Positions 1 through 7,057 of a DNA stretch of 9,271 nt are shown here, one piece after another. The DNA comes from Palsa-504 sp003136255. Lineage in GTDB: Bacteria > Actinomycetota > Actinomycetes > Streptosporangiales > Streptosporangiaceae. The notes below the pieces were generated by a model. It saw only the letters and a list, made by a program, of their open reading frames with translations. It was not told the DNA's origin and made no database searches. The DNA lies in NCBI GenBank assembly GCA_003136255.1, contig PLDT01000052.1:1-9271 (forward strand). Direction: 5' to 3'. The stretch's first letter is position 1. Each line of letters starts with the position of its first letter. The translations under genes were made by a program, and so were the position numbers.

Positions 1-388
1 CCTGGAACGCGGCCTCGTACCCGGCGCCGAACGCCAAGGTGGAGATCGCTGGGCTGGTGGCTGTTTTCATGCCCAGGCCCAGGTCCTGGCCGACGCCGTC
101 CCGGACGACCCAGAGGTGGCCGGTGTTGGCCTGGAANNGCGGCCTCGTACCCGCCGCCGGGCAGAGCGGTGATCGCCGGGCTGGTGCCCGCCTCCATGCC
201 CAGGCCCAGGTCCTGGCCGACGCCGTTCTTGACGACCCAGAGGTGGCCGGTGTTGGCCTGGAACGCGGCCTCGTACCCGGCGCCGAACGCCAAGGCGGTG
301 ATCGCCGGGCTGGTGCCCGCCTCCATGCCCAGGCCCAGGCTCTGGCCGGTTCCCGGCCCGTTGGAGGTCCATAGGATCTTCGTATTGG
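1..388 (-). repeat. Coding tandem repeats, unit 126-132 bp
   Basis: Three units begin at about 1, 130 and 257 (plus-strand landmark CCTGGAA), and a further landmark at 389 lies in the most degenerate, N-terminal unit. Bases 1-39 recur exactly at 257-295. Length differences between units are whole codons (126 true bases in the second, 129 in the first, 132 in the third), so the reading frame is kept. The close DNA identity suggests recent expansion or gene conversion, and it explains the assembly break at 137-138. Confidence 0.85.
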
Positions 389-551
389 CCTGGAACGCTA
401 TGTCAGCATTGTCGCCCGAAACGAGCGCGGAAGCGCCCACTGGCATGCGCGCGGCGAACGCCGCCGGGGATACGGCGCTGGACGCTAGCAATGCCACGGC
501 GAGGCTGGCCAAGATGCCAGCAAGAGGGTGGATGCGGCGGATGGGATTCAT
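1..551 (-). CDS. Secreted tandem-repeat protein, possible beta-propeller/lectin-like (3' end outside window)
   Basis: The product starts with a clear Sec signal peptide: basic MNPIRRIHP, a hydrophobic core at about residues 10-26, and a likely AFA|A cleavage after residue 33. From residue 53 the mature part consists of 42-44 residue repeats starting FQANT, with a Trp near repeat position 9, then GLGM, TSPAI and a closing GYEAA. Repeats begin near residues 53, 97, 139 and 182, and the array continues off the left edge. I recall similar FQANTG/LW/GLGM repeats in many actinobacterial secreted proteins; a beta-propeller or sugar-binding fold is inference only. The ATG at 551 has GAAGGAG six bases upstream. 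The two Ns at 137-138 replace a single expected base, so the apparent frameshift is an assembly artefact: both sides translate as the same repeat in adjacent frames. Confidence 0.8.
   Translation of the reverse strand, partial: MNPIRRIHPLAGILASLAVALLASSAVSPAAFAARMPVGASALVSGDNADIAFQANTKILWTSNGPGTGQSLGLGMEAGTSPAITALAFGAGYEAAFQANTGHLWVVKNGVGQDLGLGMEAGTSPAITALPGGGYEAXXPGQHRPPLGRPGRRRPGPGPGHENSHQPSDLHLGVRRRVRGRVP
137..138. other. Two-base assembly gap inside repeat array
   Basis: The paralogous units read CTGGAACGCGGCC where this copy reads CTGGAA-NN-GCGGCC, so NN stands where one C is expected. It should be read as a contig join of unknown true length, possibly hiding whole repeat units, and not as a biological frameshift. 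Confidence 0.8.
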
Positions 552-789
552 GACGGTCTCCTTCGGCCCTGGATGAGTTCACAGTGACCGTATGGCCCCG
601 GGACCTTGTCCAGGATCGGGAGCGAATCCCCAGCTTTTCCGCGGCGATCCCCATATTTCTGCCGCGCCGGCCAGGCCGAGCGGGGCGGCGCGGGACGCGG
701 CGACCTCACGGGTCGGGGCATCCAAAGGGTAAGATCCCGGTTATAAAGACCCGTATGCATTCGCACCGCGAATTATCATCGGAGTGGAA
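552..789. other. Intergenic region, divergent control of secreted protein and small ORF
   Basis: This 238-base stretch between two divergent starts must hold both promoters. Toward the secreted protein the only clear signal is its RBS (558-564). A TACGGT box near 590 could be a -10 but has no convincing -35. Toward the small ORF there is TATAAA at 742-747, again without a clear -35, and an AT-richer patch up to 780. No RNA gene or strong repeat was seen. Confidence 0.4.
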
Positions 790-999
790 ATGGCACAATC
801 ACTGGAATTGCCGGGGGACTGCAGGATTGAGTTCCTGAAGACCAAAGGAAATGGCGCGTCCTGGCAGATCGTGATCGCACGGTTTTCCGAGCAGCACCCG
901 CGATTCGAGCCGTGGCTAGGAAGGCTCCGCGGTTACGGCACGTCTGAGGACGGGGCGGCGCTCGACCTGCTCCGCCATCGCAGGACGGTATCAAGCTAG
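790..999 (+). CDS. Small hypothetical protein, 69 aa
   Basis: The ATG at 790 is preceded by GGAG at 781-784 with five bases between them, a good ribosome binding site; the GTG at 784 overlaps that site and is the poorer start. The product begins MAQSLELPGDC and ends in an Arg-rich tail. It is soluble, with one Cys, two Trp, and no signal peptide or membrane segment. I do not recognise a family. Its third codon positions are about 74% G+C by my count, visibly lower than in the neighbouring genes, so it is either recently acquired or not a gene. It converges on the nuclease-helicase gene with only 25 bases between stop codons. The RBS and varied residue composition favour a real gene, but only moderately. 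Confidence 0.45.
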   Translation: MAQSLELPGDCRIEFLKTKGNGASWQIVIARFSEQHPRFEPWLGRLRGYGTSEDGAALDLLRHRRTVSS

Positions 1000-1024
1000 C
1001 CACCACGCCGGAACGCGCCGCGCG

Positions 1025-4000
1025 TCAGGGCGCGCCCGTTTCCCACGCCCGGCACAGGGCGTTGACCAGGGTCATCTGGTGCGGTGTCCGGCAGGACACC
1101 CGGATGAGGTCGGGGCTGGCCACGATGATCGCGAGCGCCCTGGCCCGCGAGGTCGCCACGTTCAGCCGGTGCCCGTCGTAGAGGAACTCCATGCCCCGCG
1201 GCGCCTCATCAGCCGACGAGGTGGCCATCGAGTAGATCACCACCGGGGCCTCGCGCCCCTGGAACTTATCGACGGTCCCGACCCCGAACCCGGTCAGGCC
1301 GCGGACCGCCANNNNNNNNNNNNNNNNNNNNNNNNNNNNNNNNNNNNNNNNNNNNNNNNNNNNNNNNNNNNNNNNNNNNNNNNNNNNNNNNNNNNNNNNN
1401 NNNNNNNNNNNNNNNGAAAACGAACCGGAAAACGAACCAGAGCCCAGGATCTCCTGCCGCCCCAGCCCCTCGACCCCGCGCAGCTTCCCGTCGTAGAACA
1501 CCTCGGAGGTGTACCGGCACAGGTCCGGGTGCATCCGGTAGGTCTGGTCCAGCAGCAGCCCGGCGCCCTCGGGCATCGTCGCCCGGTCGCCCAGGATGTG
1601 GCCGAGCGCCGAGGCGCCGGCCCCCGGCGGGTGCGTCGCGTGGCTCGGCTGGGCCAGCTGCTGCGGGTCGCCCAGCAGCACCAGGTTCCGGGCCGCGCCG
1701 GCCACGGCCAGGACGTTGGCCAGCGACAGCTGCCCCGCCTCGTCCACGAACAGGGTGTCCACGCTGTCGGCCATGCCGGGGCGCGCCCACAGCCAGACCG
1801 TGCCCGCGGCCACGTCGAGCTCGCCGTCGCGCAGCGCCCGCTCCAACTGGTCGTTCGTCATGTCAGTGGCCGAAGCATGCAGGAACGGGTTGCCCTGGTC
1901 TGCCCGCTGGCCGATCCGCAACGCAACGCCGTGCGCGCTCGCGCGCCGGCACAGGGTGCCGATCAGCTGGTGAATGACCGCGTGCGACGGTCCGGTGATG
2001 CCAGCCGTGCGGCCCTCCGCGACCAGCGCCAGGATCTGCTCGGCGCCGGTGTAGGTCTTCCCGGTTCCCGGCGGCCCCTGCAGCGGCAGGTACGAACAGC
2101 GCAGCAATACCGCGAGCCGCAGCGCAGCCTCGGCGGCCGTCTCGCCATCGGCCACCAACGGCCCCGCCACCAACGGCCCCGCCACTGACGGCGGCCGCCG
2201 AAGCACCAGGGCGGTAGCCGCGTCCGTGCCGCCGAGGCCCTCGAGCACCACCCGGCCGCCGAGATCCCGAAGCCGTTCCCGCAGCTCCCGCGTACCGATC
2301 GGGCCTCCCTCGACCAGGCCCGCGGGCAGCAGGCCGTCGTAGCCGTTGCCTATCTTCAGCTCGATCGTCCCGTTCGCGTCGTCCACCGCCCAGACCGACC
2401 AGCTCCGTCCGGTCTCGACGTCAAACGCCCCCTGCCCGCCCGAGAACCGGTGCTCCTGCGGCGGGAACGAGAAGCGCCGCACCACCGACCGGTTGACGTA
2501 GGTCACGATCTCGCCGCCGGTCAGCCCGCCCAGCGCGTCCGGCTCGTCGATTAGCTCCGCGGGGCTCAACCCGCGTACGTAGAAGAACCGCCACCAGGCC
2601 GGCTTGTCCTCCCGCCGGTGCCAGTCGAGCAGGTCGGCCAGCAGCACTCGCCCCCGCTCCTCGTCCGTCCAAGAAGCCGCGGAAACAGCGGAAACAGGGG
2701 AAACGCCGGCCAGCAGCGCCGACCTGATCCGGGTCACCTCGGGATCCTCGGCCGCCCGCACCGGCTCCACCACAACCGGGCGCGGCAGCTCCTCGCGGAG
2801 ACGTTCGGCCAGATCAAGCCGCCGGTCCTCCAGCCAGTCCCGCAACGCCAGCGTGGCCCGGCAGTCGTCCTCGTTGTACCCGGCCACCGTCAGGAGCCCG
2901 GCGTCGGACGCCGCCGTCCCGTCCTCCAGCGCCGCCTCGAACGAAATCAGGCTGACCGTCGCGTCCCGCAGGTCCACCTGCCGCTTGTACCCGCACAGCG
3001 GCTCGAGCCGCTTGATCGAGTAGCTCTCCACCCCGGCCTGCACGCCCTGCCGGATCACCCGGTACAAGTCGACGAACACCCCGAGCCGGAACAGGTCGTC
3101 CACCTCGTCCTCGCGAGTGGCGAACCGGCCCATCAAAAAGCCGACCGCCTCCTGGCGCGTCCCGTGCAGCTCGGTCAGATGGTCGACCGACGTCGGCTCG
3201 TAGTGGTTGTAGTGGTACACGTGCAGCCCCGGGCACACCGCGCGGCGCTCGGTGATGAAGTCGATCAGCTCCTCGAACGCCCGCTTCTCGCCCTCCCGGT
3301 CGAAGGCCCAGAAGGCCGTATAAAGCGGCTGTCCCGACGAGTCCAGGTCGGCCGTGTCCACCACCCCGAACAGGTACTGCAGGCCGAACTCCCGGCTGTC
3401 CTCGGAGTAGTACCGGGCGCCTTCGATGTCGAAGAACAGGTCGCCGAGGACCGGCTCCGGCAGGGCCAGCAACCCGCGGTTGGCGACCAGCGCGCCGTCA
3501 CCGTCCCGTTCCGGCGAAAGGATCTCGTACCGGATAACCCCGTCGTCCTCGCTGGCCACCTGCAGCCTCGCCTGCCCCTGCGCCCGCCGCAGCGCCTCCG
3601 GGCTCACCCGGTCCAGCCGCGGCAACTCCGCGAGNNCACAGGTCGCTCCACCGGCAGATCGCGCAGTGCTCGACCGGCTCGGGGTACAAGCCGGCCGGCG
3701 GCCCCGCGCCGAGCACCTCCGCCAGCCGCTGCCGGGTCTGCCGTTCGTACGCGGCGAAGTCCGCCACCTTGAACGCGGCGAAATCTCCGATAACGCCGAG
3801 CGCCAGGTGCATCCAGCGTGGCTCGATGCCCTGGAGTTCGGCCAGCAGCCGCGAGTAAAACGCGGTCTGCAGAACGGCCCTGGCCTTCGCCGTCCGGGCC
3901 AGCTTGGCGTCGACGATCTCGTAGTGCGGCCCGTCCGGCCGCGGCTCCCCGTCCGGCACCGGCAGCAGATCCGCCCGCACCAGGAAATCCGGCCGCCCGA

Positions 4001-4331
4001 ACAGCCCCGCCCCGTCCCCGGCGCCGGTCAGCGTGCCCTGGTAGATCACCTCAGCCTCGCCGAGCAGGACGGCCGCCGCGGTCGCCCCGACCGGATCCCC
4101 GGCCCCGCTGAGGTCCGCCACCTCAAGCCCGTCCGCCCGGAACCGCTCGATCACCCCCCGCTCGTGCTCCTCCCCGCGCCGGACCAGGTCCTCGAACCCG
4201 AGGTCGCGCGGGTGCGGCGGCCGCAGCGTCCCCCGCGCCCTCCGCAGATCTAGCTGAGTCAGCTCCTGGCACGCCAGGAAGTTCGCCACATCGCTCGCCG
4301 CCACCCGCAGCGTGCCCTCAATGACCTTCAT
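1025..4331 (-). CDS. TM0106-family RecB-like nuclease / RNase H-like exonuclease / SF1 helicase
   Basis: This is a very large DNA- or RNA-processing enzyme. The N-terminal RecB/Cas4-like nuclease has Cys21 (FLACQEL), GRPDF, the metal-binding VDAKL, QTAFYS, and a terminal C-x2-C-x5-(TGN, probably Cys) cluster that would complete a four-Cys iron-sulfur site. After the gap at 3635 an RNase H-like DEDD exonuclease follows, with FFDIEG near 3430 and YNEDDC at 2861-2878. The C-terminal half is an Upf1-like SF1 helicase: Walker A GPPGTGKT (2054-2077), VDEAGQ (1730-1747), GDPQQL near 1665, YRMHP near 1530, VDKFQGRE near 1260 and NVATSRAR near 1150. This order fits the TM0106 RecB-like nuclease family; a repair role is inferred. 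The ATG at 4331 places the nuclease motif near the N terminus as expected; its RBS is only a G-run, and an ATG at 4358 is the alternative. The N runs make it look split, but it is one gene. It is apparently monocistronic. Confidence 0.85.
1312..1415. other. 104-base assembly gap in helicase domain
   Basis: The run of Ns lies between YRMHP/FYDGKL and VDKFQG of the helicase. The frame happens to be kept, but related enzymes, as I remember them, carry around 100 residues between FYDGKL and VDKFQG, whereas only about 65 fit here. The true gap is probably longer. The missing part should hold the PYxAQ-type helicase motif. Confidence 0.8.
1416..1439 (-). repeat. 12-bp tandem repeat abutting the gap
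   Basis: GAAAACGAACCG is followed immediately by GAAAACGAACCA; on the coding strand this gives SGSF-type repeats (GSGSFSGSF). The array runs directly into the N gap, so more units may be hidden there. The Gly/Ser/Phe composition is unlike the surrounding helicase fold. Confidence 0.75.
2151..2195 (-). repeat. 15-bp tandem repeat in nuclease-helicase gene
   Basis: GCCACCAACGGCCCC occurs twice exactly (2151-2165, 2166-2180), then once degenerate. It encodes VAGPL-VAGPL-VADGE in the linker just before the Walker A region. It is in frame. Confidence 0.8.
2679..2705 (-). repeat. 9-bp tandem repeat in nuclease-helicase gene
   Basis: GCGGAAACA is repeated twice exactly, followed by GGGGAAACG. It encodes a VSP-VSA-VSA stretch in the linker between the exonuclease and helicase parts. 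It is in frame. Confidence 0.75.
3635..3636. other. Two-base assembly gap hiding coding sequence
   Basis: Upstream the frame ends CRWSDL-TGN; downstream coding resumes in a different frame with LAELPRLDRV. Related proteins, from memory, have about 30 residues here (a basic DDHLSLVAGI-like stretch and a short helix) before the equivalent of LAELP. NN therefore marks a join with sequence missing, not a natural frameshift. Confidence 0.7.
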
Positions 4332-4507
4332 CGCCCCCCCGTTCCCCGCCCGCTGCATAAGACGCGCCACCCCGCCCGCGCGTGCACACCGAAACCGGCG
4401 ACCCAGGAATGCCAAGCTCAGGACCGTAGCGCCAGTGCCGGTTCGGGATAATAAGATCCTTTTCGCCGAACGGCCGTGGTTCTCCTCGCCCCGCCTCGCT
4501 CAACCGC
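4332..4507. other. Intergenic region upstream of nuclease-helicase gene
   Basis: These 176 bases separate the MarR stop from the start of the large gene, both read leftward. A TATTAT -10-like box on the minus strand (4448-4453) sits in an AT-richer island; no clear -35 goes with it. No strong terminator hairpin for the MarR gene was seen, so read-through is possible. Confidence 0.35.
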
Positions 4508-4984
4508 CTACCCGGCGGACAGGTTGCGCCGGATCTGCTGGAGCGTGCGGATGAGTGCCTCGCGCTCGGCCATGCTCAAGGTGGCGAGCGCCCGTTCGGT
4601 GAGCTGGCGCATCTCGTCGTCGATGACCTTCTCCAGCCCCCGTCCCCTGCTGGTGAGGCGCAGCCTGACCATGCGGCGGTCGCTGGGATGCGGCTCCCTG
4701 CGCAGCAGGCCGGCCGCCTCCATCCGGGTGGTCGCCCTGGTCACCGTCGGTGTCGCGAGCCCCAGCCGCTTGGCTACCTGGCCCGGGGTCAGGCCGTCCT
4801 GCGCCCACAGGCTCCGCAGCACGAACTGCTGACCCTCATGCACGCCGTGCCGGGCGAACGCCGTGGCGGAGGCCAGCGCCAGGGCATGCTTGGCCGACCA
4901 GAACGCCGTCTGGAAATCGGTGTCGGGTTCCTGCGCGGCATCGGGGGAGTCGCCGGCGGGAGGCAGCGCAGAGTTCTCGGTCAT
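4508..4984 (-). CDS. MarR-family transcriptional regulator
   Basis: The product is 158 residues, normal for MarR. A variable N-terminal tail is followed by a dimerisation helix (about 24-45) and a winged helix-turn-helix. The HTH covers about residues 65-91 (LTPGQVAKRLGLATPTVTRA as the recognition region), and the beta wing about 94-112 carries the conserved DRR (102-104). Residues about 114-155 form the C-terminal dimerisation helices. It is divergent from the F420-type oxidoreductase gene with 99 bases between the starts, and that gap contains two copies of a MarR-like palindrome. The simplest reading is a repressor of itself and of its neighbour, relieved by a small-molecule ligand. No ligand can be deduced. 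The ATG at 4984 has only a weak Shine-Dalgarno sequence upstream, so translation may start on a short or leaderless message. Confidence 0.9.
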   Translation of the reverse strand: MTENSALPPAGDSPDAAQEPDTDFQTAFWSAKHALALASATAFARHGVHEGQQFVLRSLWAQDGLTPGQVAKRLGLATPTVTRATTRMEAAGLLRREPHPSDRRMVRLRLTSRGRGLEKVIDDEMRQLTERALATLSMAEREALIRTLQQIRRNLSAG

Positions 4985-5010
4985 CGCATGCTCAGCGTAC
5001 GGCCTGGAGT

Positions 5011-5051
5011 TCGTTAGCCGGCTTATGATAAAGTCGTTACCCGGCTAACGA
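5011..5051. promoter_or_regulatory. Paired MarR-type operators over divergent promoter
   Basis: A perfect 11-bp inverted repeat, TCGTTAGCCGG (5011-5021) and CCGGCTAACGA (5041-5051), spans the region. Each arm also belongs to its own 16-base palindrome: CGTTACCCGGCTAACG (5035-5050, 14 of 16 positions symmetric) and CGTTAGCCGGCTTATG (5012-5027, 12 of 16). The shared ideal site, TTAG-N4-CTAA, resembles known MarR-family operators. A -10-like TATGAT (5024-5029, plus strand) overlaps and follows the first site, and TATCAT reads on the opposite strand, so binding would block both promoters. Confidence 0.75.
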
Positions 5052-5083
5052 GTTTACCGGCAACGGAGTTGGGAGCGCACGCG

Positions 5084-6028
5084 ATGAAGGTCGGAATCGG
5101 GATCGGCAACTTCTCCTGGCCCGTGACCACGGACGAGATCGGGTCCGTGATATCCCGGATTGCCGTCACGGCCGACGAGGCGGGCTTCGACAGTCTCTGG
5201 GTCATGGATCACTTCTTCCAGATCCGGCTGACCGGGCTGCCGCCGGAGTCGCCGATGTTCGAGGCGTACGCGACGCTGGGCTTCCTGGCGGGCCAGACCA
5301 GGCGGATCAGGCTGGGGACGATCGTCACGTCCGTCGCCTACCGCCACCCGGGCGTCCTGGTCAAGTCGGTGACGTCGCTCGACGTGCTCAGCGGCGGCCG
5401 CGTGTTCTTCGGCGTCGGCGCGGGCGCGCCGTGGAACGTCCCGCTGGCCGGCCCGGGGACCGCTTTCGAGGCCGAGGGGCTCGGCATCCCGTTCCCGTCG
5501 CTCGCCGAGCGGTTCGAGCGGCTCGAGGAACTGCTGCAGATCGCGCATCAGATGTGGCGCGGAGACGAGAGCCCTTACCAGGGCCGGCACTACCAGCTGG
5601 CCCGGCCGCTGAACTCGCCGAACTCGGTGCAGCGCCCGCATCCGCCCATCCTGATCGGCGGCAGCGGGGAGCGCAAGACGCTGCGGCTCGTCGCGCGGTA
5701 CGCCGACGCCTGCAACCTGTTCGACCTGCCCGGCACCGAGTTCGCGGACAACATCGCCGCCAAGCTGCGCGTGCTCCGGGAGCACTGCGCAGCGGCCGGG
5801 CGTGACTACGGGGAGATCGAAAAGACCGTGTCCAGCAACTTCGACCTGGGGGAGGACCGGCAGGCGGGCCTCCGCGACCTGCTGGCCCACCTGCGCGACC
5901 TCGCCGCCCTGGGCATCGACACCGCCCTCGTGGCCCCTCGTCATCCCTGGGATGACGCCACCCTCGAGGCCCTTGCGTCGATCCTGCCGGACGTGCACGC
6001 CATCGAACCGCGCCCCTCAGTGACATGA
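5084..6028 (+). CDS. LLM-class F420-dependent oxidoreductase (Rv1855c-like)
   Basis: This 314-residue protein has the bacterial-luciferase-like TIM-barrel fold, whose actinobacterial members mostly use coenzyme F420 for hydride transfer. Typical motifs are FDSLWVMDHF (35-44), GFLAGQTRRIRLGT (66-79), YRHPGVLVKSVTSLDVLSGGR (a conserved block beginning at 86), FPSLAERFERLEE (137-149) and, late in the protein, PPILIGGSGERKTLRL. The pattern fits the subgroup that includes Mycobacterium tuberculosis Rv1855c. Between GAGAPWN and LGIPFP the chain carries a few extra residues compared with my memory of the family. The ATG at 5084 has GGGAG eight bases upstream; an upstream in-frame start at 5069 overlaps that RBS and is less likely. 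Control by the divergent MarR regulator is inferred from the operators. The substrate is unknown, and F420 rather than FMN use is inferred from the family. Confidence 0.9.
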   Translation: MKVGIGIGNFSWPVTTDEIGSVISRIAVTADEAGFDSLWVMDHFFQIRLTGLPPESPMFEAYATLGFLAGQTRRIRLGTIVTSVAYRHPGVLVKSVTSLDVLSGGRVFFGVGAGAPWNVPLAGPGTAFEAEGLGIPFPSLAERFERLEELLQIAHQMWRGDESPYQGRHYQLARPLNSPNSVQRPHPPILIGGSGERKTLRLVARYADACNLFDLPGTEFADNIAAKLRVLREHCAAAGRDYGEIEKTVSSNFDLGEDRQAGLRDLLAHLRDLAALGIDTALVAPRHPWDDATLEALASILPDVHAIEPRPSVT

Positions 6029-6077
6029 GGAAACGCCGGCTGAGCCGTACCTCGAGACGCCCAGGCTGTGCATGGCG

Positions 6078-6107
6078 ACGGCCGGGCCTCCTTGGCGGCC
6101 CGGCCGT
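6078..6107. terminator. Bidirectional terminator hairpin
   Basis: ACGGCCGGGCC and GGCCCGGCCGT form a perfect 11-bp stem with an eight-base loop (6089-6096). The hairpin lies between the oxidoreductase stop (6028) and the stop of the convergent DUF4386 gene (6119), where both transcripts should end. There is no long U tract, which is common in high-GC actinobacteria. Confidence 0.8.
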
Positions 6108-6118
6108 GTTGCCGACGG

Positions 6119-6901
6119 TTAGACGGCGACGTCGTGGTAGGCGAGCGGCCTGCTAGCCGCAGTCATGTCAGCGGTGATCGGGGCGGGGGTGATCGGGGCG
6201 GGCTTGAAGCCCTTCACGACCAGCCACACGCCCAGCGACAGTTCCCAGGCGCCCACCGGGAGTGCGGCGAGCTCGGGGGAGCCCAGCTTAAAGCCGCCGA
6301 ACAGCGTCGTGATCACCGTGCAGATGAGCAGGGGGGCTCCGATGAGTCCGACCACGGGAATGATGCGGGGCACGAGCCGGGACCGGTACAGCAAGGAGCC
6401 AAGCAGCAACGCGTTGATGCCGGGCATGAGGCTCTGGCTGAGCAGGAACGTCCAGTTGTAGACCGCGACGTGCGACGCGCCGGTGGTGACGAGCGCGGCC
6501 GCATTTGCTCCGGCCGCCGTCCCGCCCAGGTCCTGTCGCAGGGTCACCAGCGAGAGCAGGCTGATGACGCCCGTGAAGATCATGGCGGCTTCCAGGATGC
6601 GAGCGGCGACGAAGCCGAGCGCGACACCTTCGTTCTGCCGCTTGACCACTGGGTACAGCGTGACGGCCGTGCCGATGCCGGCGAGGGCGACGATCACCTC
6701 GAGGAAGCCGCCCACGAGCACGCCGGTGTGGGCGCCGGAGCCGAGGATCCAGTCCCGGTGGTTCTTCACCGGGCCGTAGAGGGACAGGGTGGGGATCGAG
6801 ATGAAGGTGATCAAGTAGAAGACGCCTGCGACGAGCGCGGTCTTCCTCAGTGAGTCCATCGGGACTCTTTTCGCTGCTGCGGTTCGCGCGGCGGTGGCCA
6901 T
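6119..6901 (-). CDS. DUF4386 domain-containing integral membrane protein
   Basis: The 260-residue protein has about six membrane segments (roughly 20-42, 60-84, 93-119, 144-171, 180-202, 212-231). The sequence pattern is that of DUF4386: VAGVFYLITFISIP, LYGPV with an ILGSGAHT block, LEVIVALAGIGTAV, YPVVKRQNEGVALGFVAARILEA and a GSLLYRSRLVPR turn. The biochemical role of this family is unknown. The start is set at the ATG at 6901, which has AAAGGAG six bases upstream; a start ten codons further out would lie on the far side of that RBS. The gene faces outward from the inverted-repeat arm at 6925-7027, which must contain its promoter and holds the palindrome at 6947-6962. The tail has a duplicated APIT motif. 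Cellular role is left open. Confidence 0.9.
   Translation of the reverse strand: MATAARTAAAKRVPMDSLRKTALVAGVFYLITFISIPTLSLYGPVKNHRDWILGSGAHTGVLVGGFLEVIVALAGIGTAVTLYPVVKRQNEGVALGFVAARILEAAMIFTGVISLLSLVTLRQDLGGTAAGANAAALVTTGASHVAVYNWTFLLSQSLMPGINALLLGSLLYRSRLVPRIIPVVGLIGAPLLICTVITTLFGGFKLGSPELAALPVGAWELSLGVWLVVKGFKPAPITPAPITADMTAASRPLAYHDVAV
6174..6203 (-). repeat. 15-bp tandem duplication in DUF4386 tail
   Basis: GTGATCGGGGCGGGG is followed by GTGATCGGGGCGGGC (14 of 15 identical), encoding APITP-APITA near residues 235-243, in the cytosolic or periplasmic C-terminal tail. It is in frame. Confidence 0.8.
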
Positions 6902-6924
6902 TGCTGTCTCCTTTGTGAGTGTCA

Positions 6925-7027
6925 GTACCAAGGCTGACCGCGCCAGCTAGCGGTGTCGCTAGGGGAAGCCCTGGGGTTCGGCCCTAGGCTTTGTAGCGGC
7001 TACGGGACGGGCGATGACAGCCGCTGC
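6925..7027 (-). repeat. Left arm of about 103-bp inverted repeat (promoter/operator module)
   Basis: This segment matches the reverse complement of 9112-9215 with four substitutions and one single-base indel (about 95% identity). The outer end is GTACCAAGGC; the inner end is GACAGCCGCTGC. It fills most of the space between the DUF4386 RBS and the end of the substrate-binding protein gene, so it should contain the DUF4386 promoter. For the substrate-binding gene reading into it, it offers hairpins (AGCGGCT with AGCCGCT; AGCC and GGG with CCCC and GGCT) that could act as a terminator. No target-site duplication flanks the arms. Confidence 0.95.
6947..6962. promoter_or_regulatory. 16-base palindrome, possible TetR-type operator (left copy)
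   Basis: CTAGCGGTGTCGCTAG has two perfect 6-base arms around GTGT. It lies 45 bases upstream of the DUF4386 start codon and recurs at 9178-9193 in front of the ABC ATPase. The size and spacing suit a TetR-family dimer; no TetR gene lies in the window, so the regulator is unknown. Confidence 0.5.
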
Positions 7028-7057
7028 GCCATGGAGTAGCTGCCTGCCCCTGAGCTG

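Noticed and set aside
137..138. Natural frameshift making the repeat gene a pseudogene
   Set aside because: It coincides exactly with Ns, and both sides encode the same repeat cleanly.
1..388. CRISPR array
   Set aside because: The repeats are about 129 bp, contiguous without unique spacers, and code for protein.
1013..1030. CGCGCC...GGCGCG hairpin between the convergent stops near 1014-1034 as a terminator
   Set aside because: Only six pairs, overlaps the end of the nuclease gene, no T run, and GC-rich DNA yields such stems by chance.
1079..2188. Long plus-strand ORF of about 369 codons, and others such as 2618-3772 and 7421-8824
   Set aside because: They are antisense shadows of the nuclease-helicase and substrate-binding genes, rich in Arg, Pro, Gly and His, with no domain pattern; high-GC DNA produces these routinely.
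5054..5998. Minus-strand ORF of 314 codons opposite the oxidoreductase
   Set aside because: The plus strand encodes a well-recognised family with an RBS; the antisense product is low-complexity Arg/Gly/Gln.
5084..6028. True bioluminescence luciferase (LuxA)
   Set aside because: The motifs fit the F420-type oxidoreductase subgroup, and no lux partner genes are present.
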